A stretch of DNA of 7,520 nt, taken from NCBI GenBank assembly GCA_022600695.1, contig JAHZJY010000259.1, positions 1 through 7,520 on the forward strand, read 5' to 3'. Below are positions 1-6,574 of this stretch, one piece after another. Each line of letters opens with the position of its first letter. Position 1 is the first letter of the stretch. The DNA is from Actinomycetes bacterium. GTDB lineage: Bacteria > Actinomycetota > Actinomycetes > Mycobacteriales > Mycobacteriaceae. Below the pieces are notes generated by a model. It did no database searches. It saw only the letters and a program-made list of their open reading frames with translations, and had not been told where the DNA came from. Made by a program: the position numbers and the translations under genes.

Positions 1-185
1 ACGATGTTGCTCCAGCCCGGCTCGGCCACGGCATAGGCCACCAGGATCAGGGTGGTGTCGGCGTCCCCGGCCGCGTCGGCGCCGACAATGTCGCCGGCCC
101 CGCCGCCGCAGGCGACGAGAACCGTCGAGGCAACGGCCCACATGGCCACCGCACGGCGACGGCCGGGCCTAGTGGTGAACTTCAA
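1..185 (-). CDS. subI: Sulfate-binding lipoprotein SubI, N-terminal part (cut by window edge)
   Basis: Probable substrate-binding lipoprotein of the sulfate/thiosulfate ABC importer (SubI with CysT, CysW and CysA), anchored to the outer face of the membrane. Reading leftward from a TTG at 185 gives about 61 residues. There is a basic n-region (residues 6-11, RPGRRR), a hydrophobic stretch (12-25) and a lipobox LVAC with the lipidated Cys at residue 26. The mature start continues with TLILVAYAVAEPGWSNIV, typical of the SubI/Sbp family near its N-terminus. The start is chosen because GAGAGGGA lies 5 nt upstream and no ATG or GTG is available in frame nearby; a TAG stop in another frame rules out the overlapping alternative. 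The rest of the gene lies outside the window. The family call rests on a short segment plus synteny with M. tuberculosis Rv2400c. Confidence 0.85.
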   Translation of the reverse strand, partial: MKFTTRPGRRRAVAMWAVASTVLVACGGGAGDIVGADAAGDADTTLILVAYAVAEPGWSNI

Positions 186-190
186 CGGAA

Positions 191-198
191 TCCCTCTC
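191..198 (-). promoter_or_regulatory. Ribosome binding site of subI
   Basis: GAGAGGGA on the minus strand ends 5 nt before the TTG at 185. It is what decides that TTG start. In the rest of the stretch between subI and the micro-ORF (about 199-311) I see no convincing -10 box, riboswitch or cysteine-rich leader peptide. Confidence 0.55.
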
Positions 199-311
199 GG
201 TTCCGGATCGCCACAGCCGTGACCGCCAGGTTGAAGAGATGTCCGGCACGACGCCGCAACCAACGGCAATCGGTCTCAACGACGACAGCACTCGGCAGAG
301 GCTCGGCACGG

Positions 312-389
312 TCAGCGGTTGAGAACCCAGAACAACACCACCAGCGCCAGCAACGCGACCAGCGCCAATGTGACCCGAGATCGCGGCAT
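312..389 (-). CDS. Putative 25-residue single-helix membrane micropeptide
   Basis: An ATG at 389 opens a 25-codon frame ending in TGA at 312-314. The peptide has a basic head (MPRSR), one continuous hydrophobic helix of about 18 residues (VTLALVALLALVVLFWVL) and an Asn-Arg tail, the classic shape of a small bitopic membrane protein with its N-terminus inside. It begins 5 nt after the stop of the upstream membrane protein. An alternative TTG start at 398 overlaps that stop as TTGA, so translational coupling is likely. It points toward subI, 126 nt away. I recognise no family. The helix could be chance in GC-rich DNA, but the charge pattern, spacing and stop position argue for a real gene. Confidence 0.45.
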   Translation of the reverse strand: MPRSRVTLALVALLALVVLFWVLNR

Positions 390-394
390 GCCGG

Positions 395-589
395 TCAACG
401 CCCCACCCCCAAGCCTTCTCGCAGCCGGGAGAAGACCCGGATGCCGCCGGCCAGCATGACATCGGCGGTGACGGCCACGCAGAAGGCCAATACCAGCACC
501 ACCGGCATGACGATCAGGGTCTGCCACACGAAACTCAGGCCGGACAGCCACAGTTCGGCGCTGTCCCACCAACTCAGGAATCCGGCCAC
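395..589 (-). CDS. Small membrane protein, Rv2401A-like
   Basis: A 64-residue protein starting at GTG 589, the only usable start after an in-frame TAG at 599-601; AGGGTGG lies about 6 nt upstream. The N-terminal third is amphipathic and rich in Trp (SWW, ELW, VW). A single hydrophobic segment covers roughly residues 22-48 (QTLIVMPVVLVLAFCVAVTA), followed by a basic C-terminal tail (RVFSRLREGLGVGR). This suggests one transmembrane helix with a cytoplasmic basic end. By position and type it matches the small conserved membrane protein annotated as Rv2401A in M. tuberculosis, a match made from memory and synteny. Function is unknown. It is divergent from the trehalase gene and upstream of the micropeptide and subI on the same strand, so all three could be co-transcribed. 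Confidence 0.65.
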   Translation of the reverse strand: MAGFLSWWDSAELWLSGLSFVWQTLIVMPVVLVLAFCVAVTADVMLAGGIRVFSRLREGLGVGR

Positions 590-624
590 CAGACCACCCT
601 ATTCCCCCAGACCGTCCGCCACTG

Positions 625-632
625 TTTATAGC
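625..632. promoter_or_regulatory. Candidate two-way -10 element between the membrane protein and the trehalase
   Basis: TTTATAGC is the most AT-rich spot in the 86-bp divergent gap. Read on the minus strand it gives TATAAA (630-625), which would place a start near 618 and a leader of about 29 nt for the membrane-protein gene. Read on the plus strand it gives TATAGC (627-632), placing a start near 639-640. No good -35 hexamer is seen on either strand. Inference only. Confidence 0.3.
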
Positions 633-675
633 CCGATCGGTGGACGCCGGACGTCTCGACCGCCATGATGACGGG

Positions 676-2694
676 ATGGTTTTGCACGCTCAACCCGCCG
701 CTGAGGACATCGGCGGCGGTCACGGCCAGGATGCCCCGAGCACGCCGCTGACCGTCGCCCAAACCGGACAAGAGGCACCCGCCGGGCCGCGGCGAAGTCC
801 GTTTCCACCGATCGCCGACTATGCCTTTCTGTCCGACTGCGAGAACACCTGCCTGGTCTCAGCGGCCGGGTCGGTGGAATGGATGTGCGTGCCGCGCCCG
901 GACTCGGCAAGCGTATTCGGCGCGATTCTGGATCGCGGGGCGGGCCACTTCAAGCTCGCGCCGTACGGGGTCTCGGTACCGGCGGCCCGGCGCTACCTGC
1001 CGGGCAGCCTCATCATGGAGACCACCTGGCAGACCCCCACCGGCTGGGTCATCGTGCGCGACGCCCTGGTGATGGGACCTTGGCACGATCTGGAAGCCCG
1101 GTCCCGGACACACCGCCGGACGCCGATGGACTGGGACGCCGAACACATCCTGCTACGCACGGTCAAGTGCGTCAGCGGCACCGTCGAACTGGTGATGAAC
1201 TGCGAGCCGTCGTTCAATTACGGCCGCGTCAACGCAGCCTGGGAGTACTCGGCCAATGCCTACGGCGAAGCGATCGCCCGTGCCCGAACCGATCCGGACG
1301 CCCACCCGACCCTGCGGCTCACCACCGACCTGCGGATCGGTATCGAGGGCCGGGAGGCACGCGCCCGAACCCGGCTCAAGGAGGGCGATGATGTCTTCGT
1401 CGCGCTGTCCTGGTCGAAGCACCCGTCCCCGCAGACCTACGCGGAAGCGGCCGACAAGATGTGGCAGACCAGCGAGGCCTGGCGGCAATGGATCAATGTC
1501 GGTGATTTCCCGGACCACCCGTGGCGTTCCTACCTGCAGCGCAGCGCGCTGACGTTGAAGGGCCTGACCTATTCGCCGACCGGCGCTCTGCTGGCCGCGA
1601 GCACCACCTCGCTACCCGAAACCCCGCAGGGCGAACGCAACTGGGACTACCGGTACGCGTGGGTGCGCGACTCGACCTTTGCTTTGTGGGGTCTGTACAC
1701 CCTTGGGCTGGACCGTGAGGCCGACGACTTCTTCTCCTTCATCGCCGACGTGTCAGGGGCCAACGACGGCGAGCGACACCCTTTACAGGTGATGTACGCC
1801 GTCGGCGGCGAGCGCGAGCTGGTCGAGGAGGAACTCCATCACCTGTCGGGCTACGACGGGGCGCGGCCGGTGCGCATCGGCAACGGCGCCTACAACCAGC
1901 GCCAGCACGACATCTGGGGCACCATGCTGGACTCGGTGTACCTGCACTGCAAGTCACGGGAGAGTATCTCCGATCAATTGTGGCCGGTGCTCAAGGAGCA
2001 GGTCGACGAGGCCATCAAGCACTGGCGCGAACCCGACCGGGGAATCTGGGAGGTGCGCGGCGAGCCGCAGCACTTCACCTCCTCGAAGGTGATGTGCTGG
2101 GTGGCACTGGATCGCGGTGCGCGGTTGGCCGAATTGCAGGGGTCCAAGAGCTACTCTCAGCAGTGGCGCGAAATCGCCGACGAGATCAAAGCCGACATAC
2201 TCGCCAACGGTGTGGACAGGCGTGGTGTGTTCACCCAGCGCTACGGCCACGACGCTCTCGACGCCTCCCTGCTGCTGGTTCCGTTGCTGCGGTTCCTGCC
2301 GTCCGACGACCCACGGGTGCGCGCAACCGTACTGGCCATCGCCGATGAACTCACCGAGGACGGTTTGGTTTTGCGCTACCGGGTCGAGGAGACCGACGAC
2401 GGACTGTCCGGCGAAGAGGGTTCGTTCACGATCTGCTCCTTCTGGCTGGTATCGGCCCTGGTGGAGATCGGCGAGGTGAGCCGGGCCCGGTATTTGTGCG
2501 AGAAGCTGCTGTCATTCGCCAGCCCACTACACCTCTACGCCGAGGAGATCGAGCCGAGCACCGGCCGTCACCTGGGCAATTTCCCGCAGGCGTTCACCCA
2601 CCTCGCGCTGATCAACGCCGTAGTGCACGTCATCCGCGCCGAGGAGCAGGGCGACGCCTCCGGCGTGTTCCAACCGGCCAATTCACCCAGCTGA
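676..2694 (+). CDS. GH15 family trehalase (Rv2402-like)
   Basis: Cytosolic glycoside hydrolase that most likely splits trehalose into two glucose units; the M. tuberculosis and M. smegmatis orthologues are described as phosphate- and magnesium-dependent trehalases of family GH15. The 672-residue product has an N-terminal beta domain opening with ADYAFLSDCENTCLVS and the (alpha/alpha)6 catalytic barrel. Family landmarks are NWDYRYAWVRDST at 322-334, IGNGAYNQRQHDIWG at 401-415, the general acid in IWEVRG (Glu459), the catalytic base region EEGSFTICSFW (Glu580/581) and the closing YAEEIEPSTGRHLGNFPQAF at 621-640. ATG 676 is preferred because MVLHAQ begins the plausible N-terminus. An in-frame GTG at 640 would add 12 unconserved-looking residues, and neither start has a strong ribosome binding site. 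It converges on lppR with a 5-bp gap. Glucoamylase or glucodextranase activity is the alternative within GH15. Confidence 0.9.
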   Translation: MVLHAQPAAEDIGGGHGQDAPSTPLTVAQTGQEAPAGPRRSPFPPIADYAFLSDCENTCLVSAAGSVEWMCVPRPDSASVFGAILDRGAGHFKLAPYGVSVPAARRYLPGSLIMETTWQTPTGWVIVRDALVMGPWHDLEARSRTHRRTPMDWDAEHILLRTVKCVSGTVELVMNCEPSFNYGRVNAAWEYSANAYGEAIARARTDPDAHPTLRLTTDLRIGIEGREARARTRLKEGDDVFVALSWSKHPSPQTYAEAADKMWQTSEAWRQWINVGDFPDHPWRSYLQRSALTLKGLTYSPTGALLAASTTSLPETPQGERNWDYRYAWVRDSTFALWGLYTLGLDREADDFFSFIADVSGANDGERHPLQVMYAVGGERELVEEELHHLSGYDGARPVRIGNGAYNQRQHDIWGTMLDSVYLHCKSRESISDQLWPVLKEQVDEAIKHWREPDRGIWEVRGEPQHFTSSKVMCWVALDRGARLAELQGSKSYSQQWREIADEIKADILANGVDRRGVFTQRYGHDALDASLLLVPLLRFLPSDDPRVRATVLAIADELTEDGLVLRYRVEETDDGLSGEEGSFTICSFWLVSALVEIGEVSRARYLCEKLLSFASPLHLYAEEIEPSTGRHLGNFPQAFTHLALINAVVHVIRAEEQGDASGVFQPANSPS

Positions 2695-2704
2695 ACGCCT
2701 CAGC
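2690..2704. other. Small hairpin spanning both stop codons of a convergent pair
   Basis: GCTGA-acgcc-TCAGC is a perfect 5-bp inverted repeat with a 5-nt loop. Its left arm carries the TGA of the trehalase gene and its right arm the TGA of lppR on the other strand. There is no T-tract, so it is not a standard intrinsic terminator. It may be incidental or a weak two-way pause or processing site. Confidence 0.25.
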
Positions 2705-3404
2705 AGCCGCCGTCGACGTTCTCTAGCATCAGCCGAACCAGCTCGGCTGCTCGGCCGTCGGCCACTCGCCGGGACACCACGGCGTCGGTGACCGCGACAT
2801 CGACGTCGACGATGCACCCGGCGGCAACGCCCATCGCGTGCTCGGTGGGGAATGCCGGCTCCTGATCGGTTTCCCCGCTGAGGATCGTCGCGGAGAGCAC
2901 GCCGTCCTGGACCATGACGTCAGTCACCGTCCACAACAGTCCGGCAGACGGGCTGATCCGCAGGGTCACCGGGGTGCCGTCACAGGCCTGCCATTGCGCG
3001 ACGAAAGCCGCGAACATCCGCATCGCCTCGGCGTCGGAGCCGAACCGAACCACCCCGGTGTGGGCACTGGACACGGTCAGGCCGTCGCCGAAGCGGGCAA
3101 AGTCCCGCAGAGCGACGCCGGTTACGTCGGCGTTCCGGTATACCGCCTGCATCAGCGGAGTCGCCGGGCCGAGGCACTCCGGTGGGGTTACTTGACTATC
3201 GTCCCGAATCCCGTTGGGCAGCAACTCGATCGAACCCACCAACGCGGGCCCGGTCGGATCCAACCGGTTACCGACCGCCTGATTGACCTGCTCGGGGGTG
3301 GGCAGAACGGTCTGCAGGCCGGTCGACTGTTGACGCGAGGGGGTGCCCTCGATGGCACCGGCGCAACCGGGCAGCAGAACCGCCAACAGAGCGACGGCCA
3401 GCAT
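2700..3404 (-). CDS. lppR: Lipoprotein LppR with PknH-like sensor domain
   Basis: Cell-envelope lipoprotein of 234 residues from ATG 3404. It has a hydrophobic signal and lipobox LPGC with Cys14 as the lipid anchor. Residues from about 35 to the C-terminus resemble the extracellular PknH_C-type sensor domain: the segment QWQACDG at 137-143, the later AAGC at 194-197 and the terminal GGC. Besides the lipobox there are four cysteines (77, 141, 197, 234), enough for the two disulfides usual in that fold. No ligand is known. The gene lies 48 nt downstream of lepA on the same strand, so co-transcription is likely. The ATG start leaves no positive n-region in the signal peptide; the open frame continues upstream to the lepA stop and would supply one (RNRVRR), possibly from an ATT codon at 3446 or 3443. 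M. tuberculosis Rv2403c is slightly longer, in line with that. Confidence 0.8.
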   Translation of the reverse strand: MLAVALLAVLLPGCAGAIEGTPSRQQSTGLQTVLPTPEQVNQAVGNRLDPTGPALVGSIELLPNGIRDDSQVTPPECLGPATPLMQAVYRNADVTGVALRDFARFGDGLTVSSAHTGVVRFGSDAEAMRMFAAFVAQWQACDGTPVTLRISPSAGLLWTVTDVMVQDGVLSATILSGETDQEPAFPTEHAMGVAAGCIVDVDVAVTDAVVSRRVADGRAAELVRLMLENVDGGC

Positions 3405-3452
3405 CCGCCTTACGCGATTCCGGACGACCGGACAGCCGCGAATAATGGCGCG

Positions 3453-5327
3453 CTACTTCCGAGTCTTGTCGCCCGGTTTGTCGCTCGCCGAGTCAGCGGA
3501 GAGCGCGGCGACGAAGGCTTCCTGCGGAACGTCGACCCGGCCAATGGTCTTCATTCGCTTCTTGCCCTCCTTCTGCTTCTCCAGCAGTTTGCGCTTGCGG
3601 GTGATATCGCCGCCGTAGCACTTGGCCAGCACATCCTTGCGGATAGCCCGGATATTCTCCCGCGCAATGATTTTCGAACCTATCGCGGCCTGAATCGGAA
3701 CCTCGAACTGCTGGCGCGGGATGAGCTCCTTGAGCTTGGTGGTCATCTTGTTCCCGTACGCCTGAGCCGAGTCCTTGTGCACGATGGCGCTGAACGCGTC
3801 GACCGCCTCGCCCTGTAGCAGGATGTCAACCTTGACCAGGGCGGCCTCCTGCTCCCCGGCTTCCTCGTAATCCAGGCTGGCATATCCACGGGTCCGCGAC
3901 TTCAGCGAGTCGAAGAAATCGAAGATGATCTCGCCCAACGGCATGGTGTAGCGCAACTCGACGCGTTCCGGCGACAGGTAATCCATCCCGCCGAGCTCAC
4001 CGCGCCGGGACTGGCACAGTTCCATGATGGTGCCGATGAACTCACTCGGTGCGATCACCGTGCACTTGACCACCGGCTCGTAGATCTCGCGCATCTTGCC
4101 GTCCGGCCAGTCCGACGGGTTGGTGACGATCTGCTCCGCACCGTCTTCCTGAATGACTCGGTAGACGACGTTGGGCGAGGTGGAGATCAGGCCGAGGTCG
4201 AACTCGCGTTCCAGTCGCTCGCGGGTGATCTCCATATGCAGGAGGCCCAGGAAGCCGCATCGGAAGCCGAACCCGAGCGCGACCGAGGTCTCCGGCTCAT
4301 AGGTCAGCGCGGCATCGTTGAGTTGCAGCTTGTCCAGGGCCTCCCGCAGGTTCGGATAGTCCGACCCGTCGACCGGGTACAGGCCGGAGTAGACCATCGG
4401 CTTGGGTTCGCGGTACCCGGTCAGCGCCTCGGTGGCACCATTTCGCGCGCTGGTGACGGTGTCACCGACCTTGGACTGGCGGACGTCCTTGACCCCGGTG
4501 ATGAGGTAGCCCACCTCGCCGACCCCGAGACCGCCGGTGGACTTGGGTTCCGGGGAGACGACGCCGACCTCAAGCAATTCGTGGGTGGCACCGGTGGACA
4601 TCATCTTGATCTTCTCGCGCGGGGTGATCTTGCCGTCCACCACCCGGACATAGGTGACCACGCCGCGATAGATGTCGTAGACCGAGTCGAAGATCATCGC
4701 CCTGGCGGGGGCATCGGCATCTCCGGTCGGGGCCGGCACCTGCCGCACCACCTGGTCGATCAGCGCAGGAACCCCTTCGCCGGTCTTGCCGGACACCCGC
4801 AGCACCTCGCCGGGCTCACAGCCGATGATGTGGGCGATCTCAGCGGCATAGCGGTCCGGGTCCGCGGCGGGCAGGTCGATTTTGTTCAGTACCGGAATGA
4901 TCGCCAGGTCGCGGTCCAGGGCCAGATACAGGTTGGCCAGGGTCTGCGCCTCGATGCCCTGGGCGGCGTCGACCAGCAGTACCGCACCCTCACAGGCCTC
5001 CAGCGCGCGCGAAACCTCGTAGGTGAAGTCCACGTGACCGGGAGTGTCGATCAGGTGCAGCACGTAGTTGCCCGGATCGACACCGTCCACCCCGTCGTGC
5101 ACCACCCAGGGCAGCCGGACGTTCTGCGCCTTGATGGTGATCCCACGCTCCCGCTCGATATCCATTCGATCCAGGTACTGCGCACGCATATCCCGGTCAG
5201 CGACGACACCGGTCAACTGCAGCATCCGGTCTGCGAGCGTGGACTTGCCATGGTCGATGTGGGCGATGATGCAGAAGTTGCGAATCTGCGCCGGCGCAGT
5301 GAACGTCTTGTCGGCGAAACTGCTGAT
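3453..5327 (-). CDS. lepA: Elongation factor 4 (LepA), ribosomal back-translocase GTPase
   Basis: Translational GTPase that binds the ribosome, promotes back-translocation and helps under stress or in 30S assembly. From the proposed start it is 624 residues, close to the family size of about 600. GTPase motifs are AHIDHGKS at 22-29, RGIT at 61-64, DTPGH at 94-98 and NKID at 148-151, followed by VSGKTG. Domain II, the EF-G-like domains ([21 protein letters not shown]) and the LepA-specific basic C-terminal domain ([20 protein letters not shown]) are all present. The start is set at ATC 5327. AGGAG lies 6 nt upstream, and the next in-frame ATG/GTG/TTG (ATG 5483) would run across the promoter region and into the divergent gene. 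Annotations that insist on a standard codon would place it upstream. The G domain has a short DGVDGVD-type loop insert near residues 78-86. lppR follows in the same direction. Confidence 0.93.
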   Translation of the reverse strand: MSSFADKTFTAPAQIRNFCIIAHIDHGKSTLADRMLQLTGVVADRDMRAQYLDRMDIERERGITIKAQNVRLPWVVHDGVDGVDPGNYVLHLIDTPGHVDFTYEVSRALEACEGAVLLVDAAQGIEAQTLANLYLALDRDLAIIPVLNKIDLPAADPDRYAAEIAHIIGCEPGEVLRVSGKTGEGVPALIDQVVRQVPAPTGDADAPARAMIFDSVYDIYRGVVTYVRVVDGKITPREKIKMMSTGATHELLEVGVVSPEPKSTGGLGVGEVGYLITGVKDVRQSKVGDTVTSARNGATEALTGYREPKPMVYSGLYPVDGSDYPNLREALDKLQLNDAALTYEPETSVALGFGFRCGFLGLLHMEITRERLEREFDLGLISTSPNVVYRVIQEDGAEQIVTNPSDWPDGKMREIYEPVVKCTVIAPSEFIGTIMELCQSRRGELGGMDYLSPERVELRYTMPLGEIIFDFFDSLKSRTRGYASLDYEEAGEQEAALVKVDILLQGEAVDAFSAIVHKDSAQAYGNKMTTKLKELIPRQQFEVPIQAAIGSKIIARENIRAIRKDVLAKCYGGDITRKRKLLEKQKEGKKRMKTIGRVDVPQEAFVAALSADSASDKPGDKTRK

Positions 5328-5333
5328 GGGAAT

Positions 5334-5338
5334 CTCCT
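5334..5338 (-). promoter_or_regulatory. Shine-Dalgarno AGGAG that sets an ATC start for lepA
   Basis: AGGAG on the minus strand (5338 to 5334) is followed by the 6-nt spacer ATTCCC and then ATC at 5327-5325. Spacing is ideal for ATC and zero for the ATT that directly follows AGGAG. No ATG, GTG or TTG occurs in the lepA frame between 5483 and the conserved FADKTF segment. Confidence 0.6.
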
Positions 5339-5365
5339 GGTGGGCGGTGCGGCTTCCGGCCCGGT

Positions 5366-5372
5366 TAGCGTA
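5366..5372. promoter_or_regulatory. Overlapping two-way -10 element between lepA and the MazF-fold gene
   Basis: TAGCGTA contains a TANNNT -10 on each strand: TAGCGT (5366-5371) facing right and TACGCT (5372-5367) facing left. For lepA, TTGTGC at 5397-5392 could serve as a -35 with a somewhat long 19-bp spacer. The start would fall near 5360 and leave a leader of about 33 nt before the ATC codon. The rightward promoter has no clear -35. Inference from motif match. Confidence 0.35.
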
Positions 5373-5429
5373 TCCAGCCGGGTGCGGCCCGGCACAATCG
5401 CGGCGCGCGGCGGGTTGGAATCCTCGCCT

Positions 5430-6050
5430 ATGCTGTCGAGAATGGCGTCGCAGTGGAGGACGTTCCAGCGGTTGGCGGAACATCTTGTCTTCAATGAGGC
5501 GCCGAAGCTGATCCGGCAGCTGCAGAACCCCAGCACCGTACCCCGAACCATCCAACAGGGCATTAGCCAGGGCATTCGGATCGGGATCGAAGTACTGGTG
5601 GCCACCGCCCTTCCTCACGATCCGCCGGTGGCGATCACGGCCGGGCGGCCCGTCACGAGCAGCAGCACCCCGACAGGGCACCGCGCCCGCAGGGTGGTGT
5701 ACGCACCCGACCTCGACGGTCGCGCCGACCCGGGTGAGGTCGTATGGACCTGGGTGGTCTACGAGGACGACCCGACCCGGGGCAAGGACCGGCCGGTGCT
5801 GGTGGTGGGCCGGGACCACTCGACGCTGCTCGGCCTGATGCTGTCCAGCCAGCCCCACCACGCGCATGACCCGGTTTGGGTCGGCATCGGGTCGGGCAGC
5901 TGGGACTACGAGAGTCGCCCGAGCTGGGTGCGGTTGGACCGGGTTCTGGACGTCCCCGAGGAGAGCATCCGCCGGGAAGGCGCCATCATGGACCGGCCTA
6001 CCTTCGATGTAGTCGCCACCCGACTGCGGGCCGAGTACTCCTGGAGCTGA
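5430..6050 (+). CDS. Orphan PemK/MazF-fold protein with N-terminal extension (Rv2405-like)
   Basis: A 206-residue protein whose C-terminal half resembles the PemK/MazF toxin fold. GEVVW at 102-106 is followed by a MazF-like [13 protein letters not shown]; Arg121 of the RPVLVV strand and Ser139/Ser140 in LMLSS sit where MazF enzymes keep their catalytic Arg and Thr/Ser. A later [11 protein letters not shown] parallels the VKSIDWR strand. Residues 1-100 are an extension unlike MazF, mostly helical ([20 protein letters not shown]) and then a Ser/Thr/Pro-rich linker. No antitoxin gene lies beside it: the neighbours are lepA (divergent) and a CBS protein (convergent, 4-bp gap). ATG 5430 has GGAA 9 nt upstream; ATG 5442 (MASQWR) is an equally plausible start. 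It may be an RNA-binding relative rather than an active toxin. Confidence 0.75.
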   Translation: MLSRMASQWRTFQRLAEHLVFNEAPKLIRQLQNPSTVPRTIQQGISQGIRIGIEVLVATALPHDPPVAITAGRPVTSSSTPTGHRARRVVYAPDLDGRADPGEVVWTWVVYEDDPTRGKDRPVLVVGRDHSTLLGLMLSSQPHHAHDPVWVGIGSGSWDYESRPSWVRLDRVLDVPEESIRREGAIMDRPTFDVVATRLRAEYSWS

Positions 6051-6054
6051 CCGG

Positions 6055-6510
6055 CTACCCGCCCTGGGTGATATAGGCCCGCAATTGCTGGCGCTCCGCC
6101 TGCAACTCCTCCATCCGGTTCTTCACCACATCGCCGATGCTGACGATGCCGACCAACCGACCGTCGCGCAGAACGGGAACGTGCCGGACCCGGTGGTTGG
6201 TCATGAGCGCGGCCAAATCATCAACCGGGTCGTCCGGGCAGCCCGTCACCTCGACTCCGCTCATGATTTCTGTGACCGGGCGGCGCAGTAGGTCGGGGCC
6301 CTGCTCATGCAGCCGGCGCACGACGTCGCGCTCCGAGACGATGCCGATCACGCCGGATTCGGCTCCCGCGTCGCTGCGCTCCTGCCCGATCACCACCATC
6401 GCGCCCACATTGTGGACGGCAAGTTCAGCCAACAGGCCGGTGACAGTCGTGGTCGCAGTGACCGTTGCCACCGCCGACCCCTTATTCCGCAGAATGTCCG
6501 CGATGCGCAT
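6055..6510 (-). CDS. Tandem CBS-domain protein (Rv2406c-like)
   Basis: A 151-residue soluble protein made of two CBS domains and a helical tail. CBS1 runs from about residue 7 to 70 and contains the [17 protein letters not shown] strand (here [10 protein letters not shown] at 53-62). CBS2 runs from about 77 to 135, with [12 protein letters not shown] and [14 protein letters not shown] pairs (Bateman modules) bind adenosine nucleotides; proteins made of little else are usually sensors or regulators, and the partner here is unknown. The tail [20 protein letters not shown] is coiled-coil-like. The start is firm: AGGGGG lies 6 nt before ATG 6510. Loop residues 43-52 ([10 protein letters not shown]) look inserted compared with the M. 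tuberculosis orthologue of about 142 residues, and their DNA is a repeat shared with the next gene. A CRP-type operator lies about 50 bp upstream. Confidence 0.87.
   Translation of the reverse strand: MRIADILRNKGSAVATVTATTTVTGLLAELAVHNVGAMVVIGQERSDAGAESGVIGIVSERDVVRRLHEQGPDLLRRPVTEIMSGVEVTGCPDDPVDDLAALMTNHRVRHVPVLRDGRLVGIVSIGDVVKNRMEELQAERQQLRAYITQGG
6355..6388 (-). repeat. Protein-coding interspersed repeat, copy 1 (in CBS gene)
   Basis: Minus-strand 34-bp unit beginning with the 19-nt core CGGGCAGGAGCGCAGCGAC and ending in GAATCC. It matches the plus-strand copy at 6711-6744 without gaps at 30 of 34 positions. It reads [11 protein letters not shown] in the CBS frame and lies in a loop between two beta strands of CBS1. 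Confidence 0.75.
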
Positions 6511-6516
6511 AAGCCG

Positions 6517-6522
6517 CCCCCT
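6517..6522 (-). promoter_or_regulatory. Ribosome binding site of the CBS gene
   Basis: AGGGGG on the minus strand with a 6-nt spacer (CGGCTT) to ATG 6510. It supports this start over any internal one. Confidence 0.6.
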
Positions 6523-6558
6523 GCCCGATCGAGGTGATCACTGGGCGTGACCCACTGA

Positions 6559-6574
6559 TGTGACCGATATCACA
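6559..6574. promoter_or_regulatory. CRP-family operator TGTGA-N6-TCACA
   Basis: TGTGACCGATATCACA is a perfect match to the CRP/FNR-class consensus with 5-bp arms and a 6-bp centre. The symmetry extends one base each side (A...T), giving 12 of 12 arm positions paired. It lies centrally in the divergent gap, 48 bp from the CBS start codon and 56 bp from the RNase Z-like start. Mycobacterial CRP (Rv3676 in M. tuberculosis) recognises this type of site. A candidate leftward -10, TAGCCT at 6582-6577, would put the CBS transcript start inside the operator, which would favour repression. Extra TGA/TCA motifs (GTGATCAC at 6534-6541; TGGG-cgtga-CCCA at 6542-6554) lie beside it. Confidence 0.65.

Noticed and set aside
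169..462. Minus-strand 97-codon frame overlapping the subI start
   Set aside because: It conflicts with the subI signal peptide and the micropeptide frame and has no features of its own.
219..668. Plus-strand 149-codon frame opposite the small membrane genes
   Set aside because: Composition (Arg, Ser, Thr, Pro) is typical of a shadow frame, and it overlaps better-supported minus-strand genes. M. tuberculosis has an annotated plus-strand Rv2401 in this region, but nothing here supports a real protein.
2914..2922. TGACGTCA-type palindrome inside lppR
   Set aside because: An 8-bp palindrome inside coding sequence, away from any start; expected by chance.
2838..3818. Plus-strand 326-codon open frame antisense to lppR and the end of lepA
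   Set aside because: Low-complexity Arg/Gly/Leu-rich shadow of two well-supported minus-strand genes.
4236..5429. Long plus-strand open frame antisense to lepA, running into the MazF-fold gene
   Set aside because: It is the mirror of GC-rich third positions in lepA; its translation is rich in Gly, Asp, Arg and His with no recognisable domain before position 5430, where the real gene starts.
5328..5867. Upstream extension of the lepA frame (about 180 extra codons)
   Set aside because: It crosses the divergent promoter region and is antisense to the MazF-fold gene; the sequence shows no domain and LepA proteins do not carry it.
6514..6531. Partial third copy of the repeat before the CBS gene (ATCGGGCAGG shared)
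   Set aside because: Only 10 bases match before the sequences part; it overlaps the ribosome binding site and is too short to call.
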